A program made the position numbers and the translations under genes. Positions 25,170-34,869 of a DNA stretch of 64,000 bases are shown one piece after another. Within the stretch, counting starts at the first letter, position 1; every line of letters begins with the position of its first letter. The notes under the pieces were generated by a model that was given only the letters and a program-made list of their open reading frames with translations, was not told where the DNA came from and did no database searches. The stretch lies in assembly GCF_040026395.1 (NCBI RefSeq), contig NZ_CP157278.1, positions 1,922,001 through 1,986,000 on the forward strand, read 5' to 3'. The DNA comes from Pedobacter lusitanus (GTDB taxonomy: Bacteria > Bacteroidota > Bacteroidia > Sphingobacteriales > Sphingobacteriaceae).

Positions 25170-28100
25170 TTAAAAAGTAACATTTAAACCTAATGTATAC
25201 TGACGCATAGTTGGATAACTTACACCGGCATACTGCCCGCCAGAAACGCCCAGCTCAGGATCAAGTCCCGGAAACTTGGTAATAGTAAACAGGTTCTCGC
25301 CCGAAACATACAATCTTACCCTGCTCATCCCAGCCTTTTTAGACAGACTTTCAGGAAGCGTATAACCTAACTGCACATTTTTCAGTTTTACATAAGAGGC
25401 GTTATACAAATAAAAATCACTGGCTACACCAGAGTTCTGAACGTCAGTAGTGTTTTTAAGTCTTGGATAACGGGCATTGATGTTATTAGCCGGATCAGCA
25501 GGATTAGCCGGATTATAATAATAGTGATCGTTTGCAATTAATGTACTCACTGCATTACCCAGGGATACAATTGAACTGTTATAACCGATGGCATTCCAGT
25601 AATATTTCATCCCTGCACTACCTGCCCATAACATGAAAATATCAAAACCTTTATAACCAAAATTAAGCTGCAGACCAAAGTTGTATTTTGGTGTCGCAGA
25701 AACATTGGCAAAAGTCTGGTCATAAGTATTACCATAAATACCGTCTCCGTTATTATCTGCATAAATCAGGTCTCCATAAGTAATACTTGTTTTACCTGCT
25801 GCCCCGCCTGTTGGCTGAAAAGTGTAACCGGCAGCAACCATACTTTGTAACCAGGCCAGATCCTGAGGTGTCCTGATCATCCCATCCCTGGGTCCACCGT
25901 TAATATTCAGCGTCCCGTCTGCATTATTATAAGAACCATTTCCTTTATACACATTATACAGGTAATACTGATTAGCCGGTTGTCCTTCCAGGATACGGGT
26001 TATTGTACCATTGGAGACACTGCCCAGATTTGAAGTATATACCTGATTGCCATTGGCATCGGTTGTATAGCCTTGCTGTAAAGCCCCTTTATATTTGCGG
26101 ACTCTGTTAAAATTATAAGCAAAGTTTCCTGTCGCACCATATTTGAAATCACCTGATTTTCCATTATAGCCCAAAGTCACCTCTATACCTTTATTGGAGA
26201 TCTCCGCGATATTTTTAGTTGCGGCCGTTGCTGTACCTACAGTTAATGGAATAGTTGGCACATATAGAATCCCTTCTGTAAATTTATTGTACAGGTCAAC
26301 TTCAAAATTAACAGCTCCTTTGAAAAGTGTTCCGTCTAAACCAAGATTGGTTACAGTAGTTGTTTCCCATTGCAGATCTCTGTTGGCAAACTTTGACTGA
26401 ATCAGACCGGTAACCGGTAATCCATTAAAAGAGTATGGTGTAGAACCATATACAGCCTTATAATCGTAGTTTCCGAGTGACGCATCGGCATTCATGACGT
26501 TATTACCTGTTTTTCCCCATGATGCGCGTAATTTCAGATTACCTACGTACTCATTTATATTTTTCATAAACGGCTCCTGCGAAATACGCCATCCTGCAGA
26601 GAAAGCCGGGAAAAATCCCCAGCGGTTACCCGGAGCAAACTTTGAAGAACCATCATAGCGGAAAACACCTTCCAGCAGGTACTTGCTCCTGTAAGCATAG
26701 TTTAAACGACCAAAAAAGGAACGGATCGCATAATCATAGGCATCCCCATTGATGGAGGTCATAGTGGTTGCAGAACCCAGTGTGGTTATGGATTCATCAA
26801 TCAGACCTTGTTTGGTAGCATCCCAGTTATAATAATTATAGTAATTCTGATTATACCCTAATAAAACACCCAGATCATGTTTTTCGGCAATAGTTGTATT
26901 ATACCTCAAAACGTTATCAATCGTGGTGCTGTAATTTTTATTGAAAAGATAGGTAGTACTCAGCTGATCAGGAGTTGTTGCAGCAACTTTCAATGTATTG
27001 CTGGCAAAATTCCATTTTTCAAAAGTGTTGCTGTAAGAGTTTTTTTCTTCAAAACGGGTCTGATAATTAAAACGGGTCTCAAAACTCAAGCCCTTTAAGA
27101 GCGCAAAATTTGCGAATACTGTGGTATTAAATCTGGATTCCTGATCTTTTCCGCCAGTGCTGTACAGATAGGTAGAAATATTATTGGCAGTAGCCGATTC
27201 TTCAGCTGCTGCAGGAAAACCATATAGTCCGTTATAAACCGGATAAACGCCTGGTGTAGTCTGACGAAGAAAGTTAAACGCATTCACTGTACTTGCCATT
27301 CCATAGTTTTGCAAAGAAGCAAAGGTCTGTGTCCCTAAAGTCAGGACCTTATTTACTTTGGTCTGCAGGTTAACTCTTAGCTGAAAACGGTCTGTACCTG
27401 TATTAGCCATCGTACCCGGATTATTTAAATATCCTGCTGAAAGCAAAAACTGAGTGTTTTCTGATCCGCCGTTCAGGGAAAGATTGTGCTGCTGAACCAG
27501 GTTGTGTTCAAAAATTGCTTTTGCCCAGTCCGTATTCGGATAAGCAACACGGTTTGGAATTCCCTGTGCAGTTAATCCATCAGGGTCAGCATTGGCAGAA
27601 GCCCATAAAGCCTTAGTGGTCTCGGTATAAACCGGAGTCTGCCCAAGATTACGGTAACCTTCATTCACCAGATTCATATGCGTGATATAATCTGTGACAA
27701 ATCCAGGCATATTAGCTGGTTTTGCAATGGAGAACATACTGTTGTAATTGACGCTGATTTTTCCCTTAGCCCCTTTTTTGGTGGTAATCAGAATTACTCC
27801 GTTTGCAGCCAGTGATCCATAAATTGATGCCGCAGCGGCATCCTTTAATAAGGACATACTTTCCACATCATTAGGATTAACCGCATCCATAGTACCGGCA
27901 ATACCATCAATAATCACTAAAGGATTATTGTTGTTTAAAGTTCCCGCTCCCCTGATCCGGATAGTAGCTCCGTCACTGCCAGGTTTACCAGAACTTTGGT
28001 TTACTGCAATACCAGCACTTAAGCCGGCCAGACCGGAAGATAAATTGGTAATCGGACGATTCTCCAGTGACTTAGCATTAATGGTTGCAATCGAACCAAT

Positions 28101-28487
28101 CACATTCACTTTCTTCTGTGTACCGTATCCTACCACTACCACTTCATTCAAACCGGTACTGGTACTGCGGAGGTTTACATTTAAGATGGCATTACCACCA
28201 GCAGCTATGGTTTGTGTTGTAAAACCTATTGCTGTAAATACCAGTTCAGACTTTCCGTCTGCCTGAATTTTATACTGGCCATTTGAATCAGTTTGTGTTG
28301 ACTTCGAAGTTCCTTTCACCTGAATAGAAACACCCGGGACAGGTAGTTTCTGCTCATCAGTAACAGTCCCTGAAATTACTTTGCTTTGCGCAAATAAAGA
28401 TAAAGGTGATATCAAAGTTAGTGTACTACAGAAAAGCACAGTAAACATTAAGCTACACCTAATTACATTAAGGTATAATTTCTTCAT
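25170..28487 (-). CDS. SusC-type TonB-dependent glycan importer
   Basis: A 1105-residue outer-membrane receptor when started at the ATG at 28487, which gives a proper signal peptide (MKKLYLNVIRCSLMF...SLFAQ); the longer frame to 28556 adds residues that do not fit. The N-terminal carboxypeptidase-like domain is VISGTVTDEQKLPVPGVSIQ, followed by EVVVVGYGTQKKVNVIGSI, the usual TonB-box-adjacent sequence. The plug carries GLAGLSAGIAVNQSSG and NPLVIIDGIAGTM with DVESMSLLKDAAAASIYGSLAANGVILITTKKG. The barrel ends in YTLGLNVTF with a terminal Phe. It is the first gene of the polysaccharide operon and diverges from the HTCS regulator. Confidence 0.95.
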   Translation of the reverse strand: MKKLYLNVIRCSLMFTVLFCSTLTLISPLSLFAQSKVISGTVTDEQKLPVPGVSIQVKGTSKSTQTDSNGQYKIQADGKSELVFTAIGFTTQTIAAGGNAILNVNLRSTSTGLNEVVVVGYGTQKKVNVIGSIATINAKSLENRPITNLSSGLAGLSAGIAVNQSSGKPGSDGATIRIRGAGTLNNNNPLVIIDGIAGTMDAVNPNDVESMSLLKDAAAASIYGSLAANGVILITTKKGAKGKISVNYNSMFSIAKPANMPGFVTDYITHMNLVNEGYRNLGQTPVYTETTKALWASANADPDGLTAQGIPNRVAYPNTDWAKAIFEHNLVQQHNLSLNGGSENTQFLLSAGYLNNPGTMANTGTDRFQLRVNLQTKVNKVLTLGTQTFASLQNYGMASTVNAFNFLRQTTPGVYPVYNGLYGFPAAAEESATANNISTYLYSTGGKDQESRFNTTVFANFALLKGLSFETRFNYQTRFEEKNSYSNTFEKWNFASNTLKVAATTPDQLSTTYLFNKNYSTTIDNVLRYNTTIAEKHDLGVLLGYNQNYYNYYNWDATKQGLIDESITTLGSATTMTSINGDAYDYAIRSFFGRLNYAYRSKYLLEGVFRYDGSSKFAPGNRWGFFPAFSAGWRISQEPFMKNINEYVGNLKLRASWGKTGNNVMNADASLGNYDYKAVYGSTPYSFNGLPVTGLIQSKFANRDLQWETTTVTNLGLDGTLFKGAVNFEVDLYNKFTEGILYVPTIPLTVGTATAATKNIAEISNKGIEVTLGYNGKSGDFKYGATGNFAYNFNRVRKYKGALQQGYTTDANGNQVYTSNLGSVSNGTITRILEGQPANQYYLYNVYKGNGSYNNADGTLNINGGPRDGMIRTPQDLAWLQSMVAAGYTFQPTGGAAGKTSITYGDLIYADNNGDGIYGNTYDQTFANVSATPKYNFGLQLNFGYKGFDIFMLWAGSAGMKYYWNAIGYNSSIVSLGNAVSTLIANDHYYYNPANPADPANNINARYPRLKNTTDVQNSGVASDFYLYNASYVKLKNVQLGYTLPESLSKKAGMSRVRLYVSGENLFTITKFPGLDPELGVSGGQYAGVSYPTMRQYTLGLNVTF

Positions 28488-28553
28488 AATTGATTTTATT
28501 TGGTTAGGTTCTTTATGCTGCTTCTCATCCTGAACAGTGATAACATCATATAG

Positions 28554-28561
28554 CAAACATA
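28554..28561 (-). promoter_or_regulatory. Candidate -7 element of the polysaccharide operon
   Basis: On the minus strand this reads TATGTTTG, matching TAnnTTTG, 67 bp before the SusC ATG at 28487. No clear -33 TTTG is seen, as is common for regulated promoters. The 195-bp region shared with the divergent HTCS gene is the expected HTCS binding site. Confidence 0.45.
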
Positions 28562-28682
28562 TAGGTAAGGGGGAATGCGGAGGGGGTAATTTTATAAATT
28601 AATAGGGGTGTTTTTCTAATAATTTAGTTTATAATTGCGTAAACAGGCTGTTTATCACCTATTGTTAAGAAAAAACAAAACC

Positions 28683-31600
28683 ATGCTCTTCAAATCAAAA
28701 CACTTCATCTTATCATGTTTGTTTTTTTGTCTTATCAGCAGTAAAATCAAAGCACAGCAACCTATCTTTTTTGATCATTTAAATATTGAAAAAGGTCTGT
28801 CGCAGAATGCAGTACTTGCTGTTACCCAGGACCAGGATGGATTTATCTGGCTGGGAACCCGTCATGGCCTGAACCGTTATGATGGTTACCGGTTTAAAGT
28901 CTATCTGACAAATCCCGCTGACAGTACCTCTTTAAAAAACGATTATATCAATACACTTTTCCGGGATCATGCAGGTTCACTGTGGATAGGGACCGATTTT
29001 GGTTTACATAAATACAACAGTAAAAAAGAATCATTTGAATTTATCGGTGATCAGTCTAAACATAAGGCCAGCCCTGATCAGAAAGTCAACTGTATTTATG
29101 AAGATAAATCAGGAAATTTATGGATAGGCACAATATCAGGCCTGAAATTATTGCCAGCCAAAAACAGAAAAGCTTATACCCATTCCGTTTTTGCAGGTAA
29201 AAATCAGCTGCCATCTGGTAATATCAGAAGTGTTTATCAGGACCATCTGGGTGCTATCTGGGTTGGCACATCCAACGGCTTAACCAGAATTACCCTTCAT
29301 CAGGGACGAGAGCAGCTGGAACACTTCAAAAACAATATGCTTTCCGGAGCTGTCAGTGATAACTTTATCACCAGTATGATCGAAGACAAAGAAAAGAATC
29401 TCTGGATCGGCACACAGAATGGCGGGATTAACCGATATAACCGCCCGGCAAACAATTTTACTGCTTTCAAACATACCAGCGATCCTAAAAGTATAATCAG
29501 CAATGTAATCCGCAACATGATCCTGGATCAGTCCGGGAATCTCTGGATTGGGAGCCTTGAAGGGGTGAGCATTATGAATCCCGGAACTTTAACTGCGGTT
29601 TCTTATCAGAATGCGCCCGAAAATAAAAAAAGCCTGAGTCAGAACTCTGTTTACAGTTTGTTCAAAGATAAAAATGAGTCCATCTGGATTGGTACTTATT
29701 TTGGCGGAGTGAATATCGCTTATCCCTATATTACTCATTTTATCAGTTACCAGAAAAACAAGTATGAATCCAGTATAAGTAATAATGTAGTCAGCTCTAT
29801 AGTTGAAGACAGACAAAAAAACCTCTGGATAGGAACTGAAGGCGGTGGTGTCAATTATTATAACCGGAAAACCGGCCAGTATACCGCTTACCAGAGCAGC
29901 AACTCCCCTTCTGCTCTGGGCTCAAATCTGGTAAAATCCATATACGAAGATAAAAACGGAAATATCTGGATAGGGACTCATGGTGGTGGTCTGAATCTGT
30001 TCAATCCAAAAACACAGTCATTTAAGCGGTTTTTATATCATCCAAAAGATCCGGTGGCCGATGAGATCATAGCGATTACTGAAGATCAGCAGCAGCGGTT
30101 ATGGGTAGGCACACAGAAAAATGGCATACTGCTCTCCAATCCGCAAAAGACACAATTCAGCCCGCTGAATCTCCCTGTGGTGACAGCGAAACTGAAAAAC
30201 AAGTCAGATTACGTATTTCTGCAGGATCAGACGCATCATACATGGATTGGAACATCAGATGGTCTGTTTGTATTAAATCAAAAGCGAAACCTGCTTGTCA
30301 GTTTCAAAATGGGTTTACAAAAAAGTCTGAAATCCAGCAATATCAACTGTATTGCACAACGTAAAAATGGTGAAATCTGGATCGGTACTTATTATGGGGG
30401 GCTAAGTTATTATGATCAGAAAAACAACCGTTTTATTAACTATACAGAAGAAAACGGTTTACCTAATAATAATGTATTCGGTATTATGGAAGATGATGCC
30501 GGAAATTTATGGGTCAGTACCAGTAATGGTGTTTCTATGTTTAACCCTGTCTTAAAAACCTTTAAAAACTACAATTCCAGGGATGGCTTACCGGGAAATG
30601 AGTTTAACAAAAATGCCTATCTGAAGAGTTCGGGCGGAGAATTGTTTTTTGGTGGTTACAACGGGTTTACAGGCTTCTTTACCAACAAGATACAAACCAA
30701 TACCAAACCATCAGAAATTGTACTTACAGGTCTTAAATTAGATAATCAGTTTGTCAGCATAAATGGCCGGGATGAACTGACTTTTCATCATGATGAAAAT
30801 ACCATTACACTTGATTTTGCACTGCTCAATTATATTAAACCAGAGAAAAACAGATATAGCTATAAACTGACAGGTTTTGAAAAGAACTGGAACACGGTAA
30901 ATACCCCTACGGCAAGTTACACTAATCTGCCACCAGGAAACTACGTCTTTCAGGTTAAGGGAATGAATAACGATGGTATACCCGGCCTGAACATCAGAAA
31001 ACTAAAAATCAATATCCTTCCCCCATTTTATTTAACCTGGTGGGCTTATTTATTTTACGGCTGTCTGGCCACAGGGATAATCATCCTGCTGCTGCGTTAT
31101 TTACTGATCAGGGCAGTACTTAAAAATGAAAAAGAAAGCAATGCCCATAAACTAGAGTTTTTCACCAATATATCTCATGAAATAAGAACACCCTTAACCC
31201 TGATCGTGTCACCTTTAGAAAAGATTATTGAAGAAAACAGAGAACAGCCCGTTTTACATAAAGAACTCTCTTTAATTAAAAACAATGCAGACCGTCTAAT
31301 GCGTCTGACTACCGAATTACTGGATTTCAGAAAGGCCGAAAGTGGTAAAATGGTTTTACAGGTCAGCCCGGGTAATCTGGCTAAATTCTGCAGGGAGATC
31401 TTTCTTGTCTTTCAAAACATGGCTACACTGAAGCAGATTAATTATAATTTTCATACCCGGGAAGAAGACATACCATTGTATTTTGATAAGGTACAGTTAG
31501 AAAAAGTCTTGTTTAACCTGCTCTCCAACGCGTTTAAATTTACACCAGAAAACGGGCAGGTCAGTATGGAGCTAAAAACCGGAAACGGTAGTGTTAAAAT

Positions 31601-32771
31601 TGAGGTAGTTAATAGTGGAAAAGGCATTCCCTATGAAAATCAGGCTAATCTGTTTAATAGTTTTTATCAGGTAAACCAGGGTGGAAATATTGGTACAGGT
31701 CTGGGCCTTTCTTTTTCCAGAAGTATCACCGCACTCCATCACGGAAAAATATACTTCGAAAGTACACCAGATCCTAATGGAACTGACGGACATACCTGTT
31801 TTACAGTAGAGCTGCAAACTGGTAAAGACCACTTTAAACCAGCAGAACTGATTACAGATTATATCTATTATGATGATGCTGTAAATTATAACAACCCAGA
31901 AGATTTGTATCCAAACACAAATCCGGATACCTCTTTGTTTACGCCCTATATCCCCTCTCTTTTCACAGCAACAGCTACTGATTCAAATACACTGCACCCG
32001 GTTAATAAACACACGCTGCTTTTGGTTGAAGACAATGCCGAAATCAGAAGATTTGTCAAAGATGCACTTTCTGCCAGTTACCATATCCACGAATGTGAAG
32101 ACGGACTATGCGGATGGGAGACAGCTCCTGATTTAATACCAGACCTGATTATAAGCGATGTAATGATGCCAAACATGGATGGACTGGAGTTTTGCAGGAG
32201 AATCAAAACAGATGAAAGAACCAGCCATATCCCGGTTATCTTACTTACGGCACGATCTGCTTATATCCACCAGATCAGTGGCCTGGAAACAGGTGCAGAT
32301 GCCTATATTATCAAACCATTCCATATTAAGCTGCTCCAGTTAAATATAGAAAACCTGCTGAATGCAAGGGAAAAACTGCGGCTGAAATATGGTCAGACGA
32401 TTACACTTGAGCCCAAAAGCCTGATCATCAATACCACCGAACAGACTTTTTTACATAATCTGATCAAAATTATTGAGAAACATATCAGCGATACTGATTT
32501 CGGTGTGCCGGATCTGGCAGCTGAGATAGGGATGAGCCAGCCCGTACTGTATAAAAAAATCAGGTCACTGACAGATCAGTCGGTCAACGATTTCATTAAA
32601 TCTTTCCGGTTAAAACAAGCTGCAAGACTGCTTAAAGCCGGAGGATTAACGATCTCAGAGATTGCTTACAGTGTGGGTTTTAATGACCGGAAATACTTTA
32701 GCCTGGAGTTTAAAAAGCAATTCGGAATCAGCCCTACAGAGTATATTCAGCATGGTCTTCCGGAAGAGTGA
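28683..32771 (+). CDS. Hybrid two-component system sensor-regulator (HTCS)
   Basis: A one-protein two-component system of about 1362 residues, regulating the divergent polysaccharide operon. The ATG at 28683 gives a signal peptide ending KIKAQ. Then come repeated propeller blades with the motif DxxGxLWIGT (many copies, residues about 35-700), a Y_Y_Y domain before a transmembrane helix near 770-800, a histidine kinase core with NISHEIRTPLTLIVSPLEKI (His832), an ATPase part with NAFKFTPENG and GTGLGLSFSRSI, a receiver with LIISDVMMPNMDG (Asp1159), and a C-terminal AraC HTH (LAAEIGMSQPVLYKKI and ISEIAYSVGFNDRKYFSLEFKKQFG). The periplasmic propeller should bind an oligosaccharide from the cognate substrate. 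Confidence 0.96.
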   Translation: MLFKSKHFILSCLFFCLISSKIKAQQPIFFDHLNIEKGLSQNAVLAVTQDQDGFIWLGTRHGLNRYDGYRFKVYLTNPADSTSLKNDYINTLFRDHAGSLWIGTDFGLHKYNSKKESFEFIGDQSKHKASPDQKVNCIYEDKSGNLWIGTISGLKLLPAKNRKAYTHSVFAGKNQLPSGNIRSVYQDHLGAIWVGTSNGLTRITLHQGREQLEHFKNNMLSGAVSDNFITSMIEDKEKNLWIGTQNGGINRYNRPANNFTAFKHTSDPKSIISNVIRNMILDQSGNLWIGSLEGVSIMNPGTLTAVSYQNAPENKKSLSQNSVYSLFKDKNESIWIGTYFGGVNIAYPYITHFISYQKNKYESSISNNVVSSIVEDRQKNLWIGTEGGGVNYYNRKTGQYTAYQSSNSPSALGSNLVKSIYEDKNGNIWIGTHGGGLNLFNPKTQSFKRFLYHPKDPVADEIIAITEDQQQRLWVGTQKNGILLSNPQKTQFSPLNLPVVTAKLKNKSDYVFLQDQTHHTWIGTSDGLFVLNQKRNLLVSFKMGLQKSLKSSNINCIAQRKNGEIWIGTYYGGLSYYDQKNNRFINYTEENGLPNNNVFGIMEDDAGNLWVSTSNGVSMFNPVLKTFKNYNSRDGLPGNEFNKNAYLKSSGGELFFGGYNGFTGFFTNKIQTNTKPSEIVLTGLKLDNQFVSINGRDELTFHHDENTITLDFALLNYIKPEKNRYSYKLTGFEKNWNTVNTPTASYTNLPPGNYVFQVKGMNNDGIPGLNIRKLKINILPPFYLTWWAYLFYGCLATGIIILLLRYLLIRAVLKNEKESNAHKLEFFTNISHEIRTPLTLIVSPLEKIIEENREQPVLHKELSLIKNNADRLMRLTTELLDFRKAESGKMVLQVSPGNLAKFCREIFLVFQNMATLKQINYNFHTREEDIPLYFDKVQLEKVLFNLLSNAFKFTPENGQVSMELKTGNGSVKIEVVNSGKGIPYENQANLFNSFYQVNQGGNIGTGLGLSFSRSITALHHGKIYFESTPDPNGTDGHTCFTVELQTGKDHFKPAELITDYIYYDDAVNYNNPEDLYPNTNPDTSLFTPYIPSLFTATATDSNTLHPVNKHTLLLVEDNAEIRRFVKDALSASYHIHECEDGLCGWETAPDLIPDLIISDVMMPNMDGLEFCRRIKTDERTSHIPVILLTARSAYIHQISGLETGADAYIIKPFHIKLLQLNIENLLNAREKLRLKYGQTITLEPKSLIINTTEQTFLHNLIKIIEKHISDTDFGVPDLAAEIGMSQPVLYKKIRSLTDQSVNDFIKSFRLKQAARLLKAGGLTISEIAYSVGFNDRKYFSLEFKKQFGISPTEYIQHGLPEE

Positions 32772-32794
32772 CCCATTACCGGTTAATGGATCAC
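32768..32794. terminator. Hairpin between the convergent HTCS and MFS genes
   Basis: GTGACCCATTACC faces GGTTAATGGATCAC with one or two imperfections in the 29-bp gap between the two stop codons. It lacks a T tract on either strand, so only partial or bidirectional termination is suggested. Confidence 0.35.
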
Positions 32795-32800
32795 TGAAAC

Positions 32801-34174
32801 TTACAAATCGGTAATAGGTCTGTATTTAGGCACCAGGGTCTTCATCACTGTCCAGGCTACAATATAAGACACTGCACAGATGGTAAACATAATCGTATAG
32901 CCGGTCTGGGTATGTCCCAGTGCTTTATAATGGTCAAAAAGTGAACCGCCCAGTTTAGACATAAATACCCCGCCCAGACCACCAGCCATACCACCAATCC
33001 CAATCACCGAGCCTATAGACTTTTTAGGGAACATGTCCGATACCGTTGTAAATATATTGGCAGACCATGCCTGATGCGCTGAAGCACCTATGCCGATTAA
33101 AATGACCGGAATCCATACGCTGATATGTCCCAATGGCTGAGCTGCCAGTACCACTAATGGAAAAAGGGCAATAATCAGCATGGCTTTCATCCTTCCATCA
33201 TAAGGCGCATAACCCTTTTTGATAAAGTACATCGGGAACCATCCTCCACCGACACTTCCAATCATGGTCATACTGTATAATACGGCCAGAGGAATCATAA
33301 TTGCAGTATCGTCCATACCATACTGAACTTTTAAATAAGAAGGCAGCCAGAACAAAAAGAACCACCATACTCCGTCTGTCATAAATTTGCCCAGACTGAA
33401 AGCCCAGGTCTGTCTGTATTTTAACAGGCTGACCCAGGATACCTTTTCGGCTGCTTCGGTTGTTGAAGAGTGAACAACAGCCTGCTGATCAGGATCACAT
33501 AAAATATAGTCCAGTTCTGCTGCAGACATCCGCTTCTGCTTTTCCGGTTTTTCATAAAACAGGAACCAGAAGATCAGCCATATAAAACCTACCGCCCCAA
33601 TAATCAGGAACGCAGCTTCCCAACCCCAGGTATGCGCAATCCAGGGAACAGTCAGCGGAGCTAATACCGCACCTACATTTGCCCCGGAATTAAAGATACC
33701 GGTTGCCAGTGAACGTTCCTTTTTTGGAAAATATTCGGCTGTAGCCTTAATTGCCGCCGGAAAATTCCCGGATTCACCAAAACCTAAAACTGCTCTGGAA
33801 AAGATAAAACCCAATACTGAAACCGAAACCCCGGTAATTCCCATCAATCCTAACATAGCTGCCAGACCATGCCCTACAGGAATAGCTTTGGCATGCAGAA
33901 TAGCCCCTAATGACCAGACAATTAAAGCAACAGCATAACCCCATTTAGTTCCCAACCGGTCTACTATTCTACCTGCAAAAAGCATGGAGACCGCATAAAC
34001 CAGCTGAAAGGCCGAAGTAATGTTGGCATAATCACTGTTAGTCCAGTTGAATTCTGCTTCCAATCTTGAATGCAGCAGACTAAGCACCTGACGATCAAGA
34101 TAATTCACTGTTGTAGCAAAAAACAACAGGGCACAGACCGTCCAACGGTAATTGCTCATTCTGGTCTCTTTCAT
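32801..34174 (-). CDS. MFS hexuronate-type transporter (ExuT-like, ACS family)
   Basis: A 457-residue inner-membrane carrier with about 12 hydrophobic segments. The N-terminal WTVCALLFFATTVNYLDRQVLSLL and the motif FAGRIVDRLGTKWG between helices 2 and 3 are those of the anion:cation symporter branch that carries hexuronates. The end GGVFMSKLGGSLFDHYKALGHTQTGY supports this. It is the last gene of the catabolic operon with KduI, SDR, KdgK and Eda, so the expected cargo is an (unsaturated) uronic acid or its keto form. An ATG at 34159 is an alternative start. Confidence 0.88.
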   Translation of the reverse strand: MKETRMSNYRWTVCALLFFATTVNYLDRQVLSLLHSRLEAEFNWTNSDYANITSAFQLVYAVSMLFAGRIVDRLGTKWGYAVALIVWSLGAILHAKAIPVGHGLAAMLGLMGITGVSVSVLGFIFSRAVLGFGESGNFPAAIKATAEYFPKKERSLATGIFNSGANVGAVLAPLTVPWIAHTWGWEAAFLIIGAVGFIWLIFWFLFYEKPEKQKRMSAAELDYILCDPDQQAVVHSSTTEAAEKVSWVSLLKYRQTWAFSLGKFMTDGVWWFFLFWLPSYLKVQYGMDDTAIMIPLAVLYSMTMIGSVGGGWFPMYFIKKGYAPYDGRMKAMLIIALFPLVVLAAQPLGHISVWIPVILIGIGASAHQAWSANIFTTVSDMFPKKSIGSVIGIGGMAGGLGGVFMSKLGGSLFDHYKALGHTQTGYTIMFTICAVSYIVAWTVMKTLVPKYRPITDL

Positions 34175-34209
34175 TATATTTGGTTTTGGTTGGTTTGGTT
34201 GACAGCGTT

Positions 34210-34869
34210 TTATCTGGTGGCTTTCACCATTTCTATAGTCGTTTGTGTACGGATAGCTAATTCATTATAATTTCTTGTTTCCAGGATCTCTTTGCTTATC
34301 AGTTTACTTCCCATCCCTACTGCGCAAACACCGGATTTAAACCATTTAGTCATATTCTCTTCTTCAATCTCCACCCCGCCTGTCGGGATAAAAAGCTGCC
34401 CCGGAAATACCTCTTTCACAGAAGACAGATAAACCGGGCCCAGTACATTTGCCGGGAATAGTTTAATAATACCTGCCTTTAACTGATGGGCTGTATTAAT
34501 TTCTGTTGGCGTGAAACAGCCAGGTATCCATAATAAGCCTGCCTCATGAGCGATCTTTCCTACTTCGGCATCTACCACGGGACATACAATAAAATGCGCT
34601 CCCGCCTGGATAAAGTCCCTGGCTTCAGCTGTATTTTTAATTGTTCCGATACCCAGATGCAGATCTTTCATTTCTAGTTGCACTGCATCAATCAGGAAAC
34701 GGAAATTTGTCAGTGCTGCGGGTCCCCTGTTGGTATATTCCAGAACCCTGATCCCGGATTGATATAATACGCGGATAATTTCCAGACTCACTTCTGCATC
34801 TTCATAGAAAAACAAAGGCAGCAGCCCCTGATCCGTTATCGCTTTTAAAGAACTCTCTTTAGTCTTCAT
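34210..34869 (-). CDS. eda: KDPG aldolase (2-dehydro-3-deoxy-phosphogluconate aldolase)
   Basis: Splits KDPG into pyruvate and glyceraldehyde 3-phosphate; 219 residues as usual for the class I enzyme. Visible active-site segments are VLEYTNRG (Glu), LGIGTIKN, the PGCFTPTE loop and GIIKLFPANVLGP with the Schiff-base Lys, then FIPTGGVE for phosphate binding. The enzyme may also accept 4-hydroxy-2-oxoglutarate. The start overlaps the KdgK stop region by 11 bp, so the kinase and aldolase are probably translated together. It follows the kinase in the pathway and is followed by the transporter gene after 35 bp. Confidence 0.92.
   Translation of the reverse strand: MKTKESSLKAITDQGLLPLFFYEDAEVSLEIIRVLYQSGIRVLEYTNRGPAALTNFRFLIDAVQLEMKDLHLGIGTIKNTAEARDFIQAGAHFIVCPVVDAEVGKIAHEAGLLWIPGCFTPTEINTAHQLKAGIIKLFPANVLGPVYLSSVKEVFPGQLFIPTGGVEIEEENMTKWFKSGVCAVGMGSKLISKEILETRNYNELAIRTQTTIEMVKATR

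Noticed and set aside
16652..28487. Heparin or sulfated-chondroitin degradation locus
   Set aside because: No sulfatase, no heparinase families and no hexosamine enzymes in the window.
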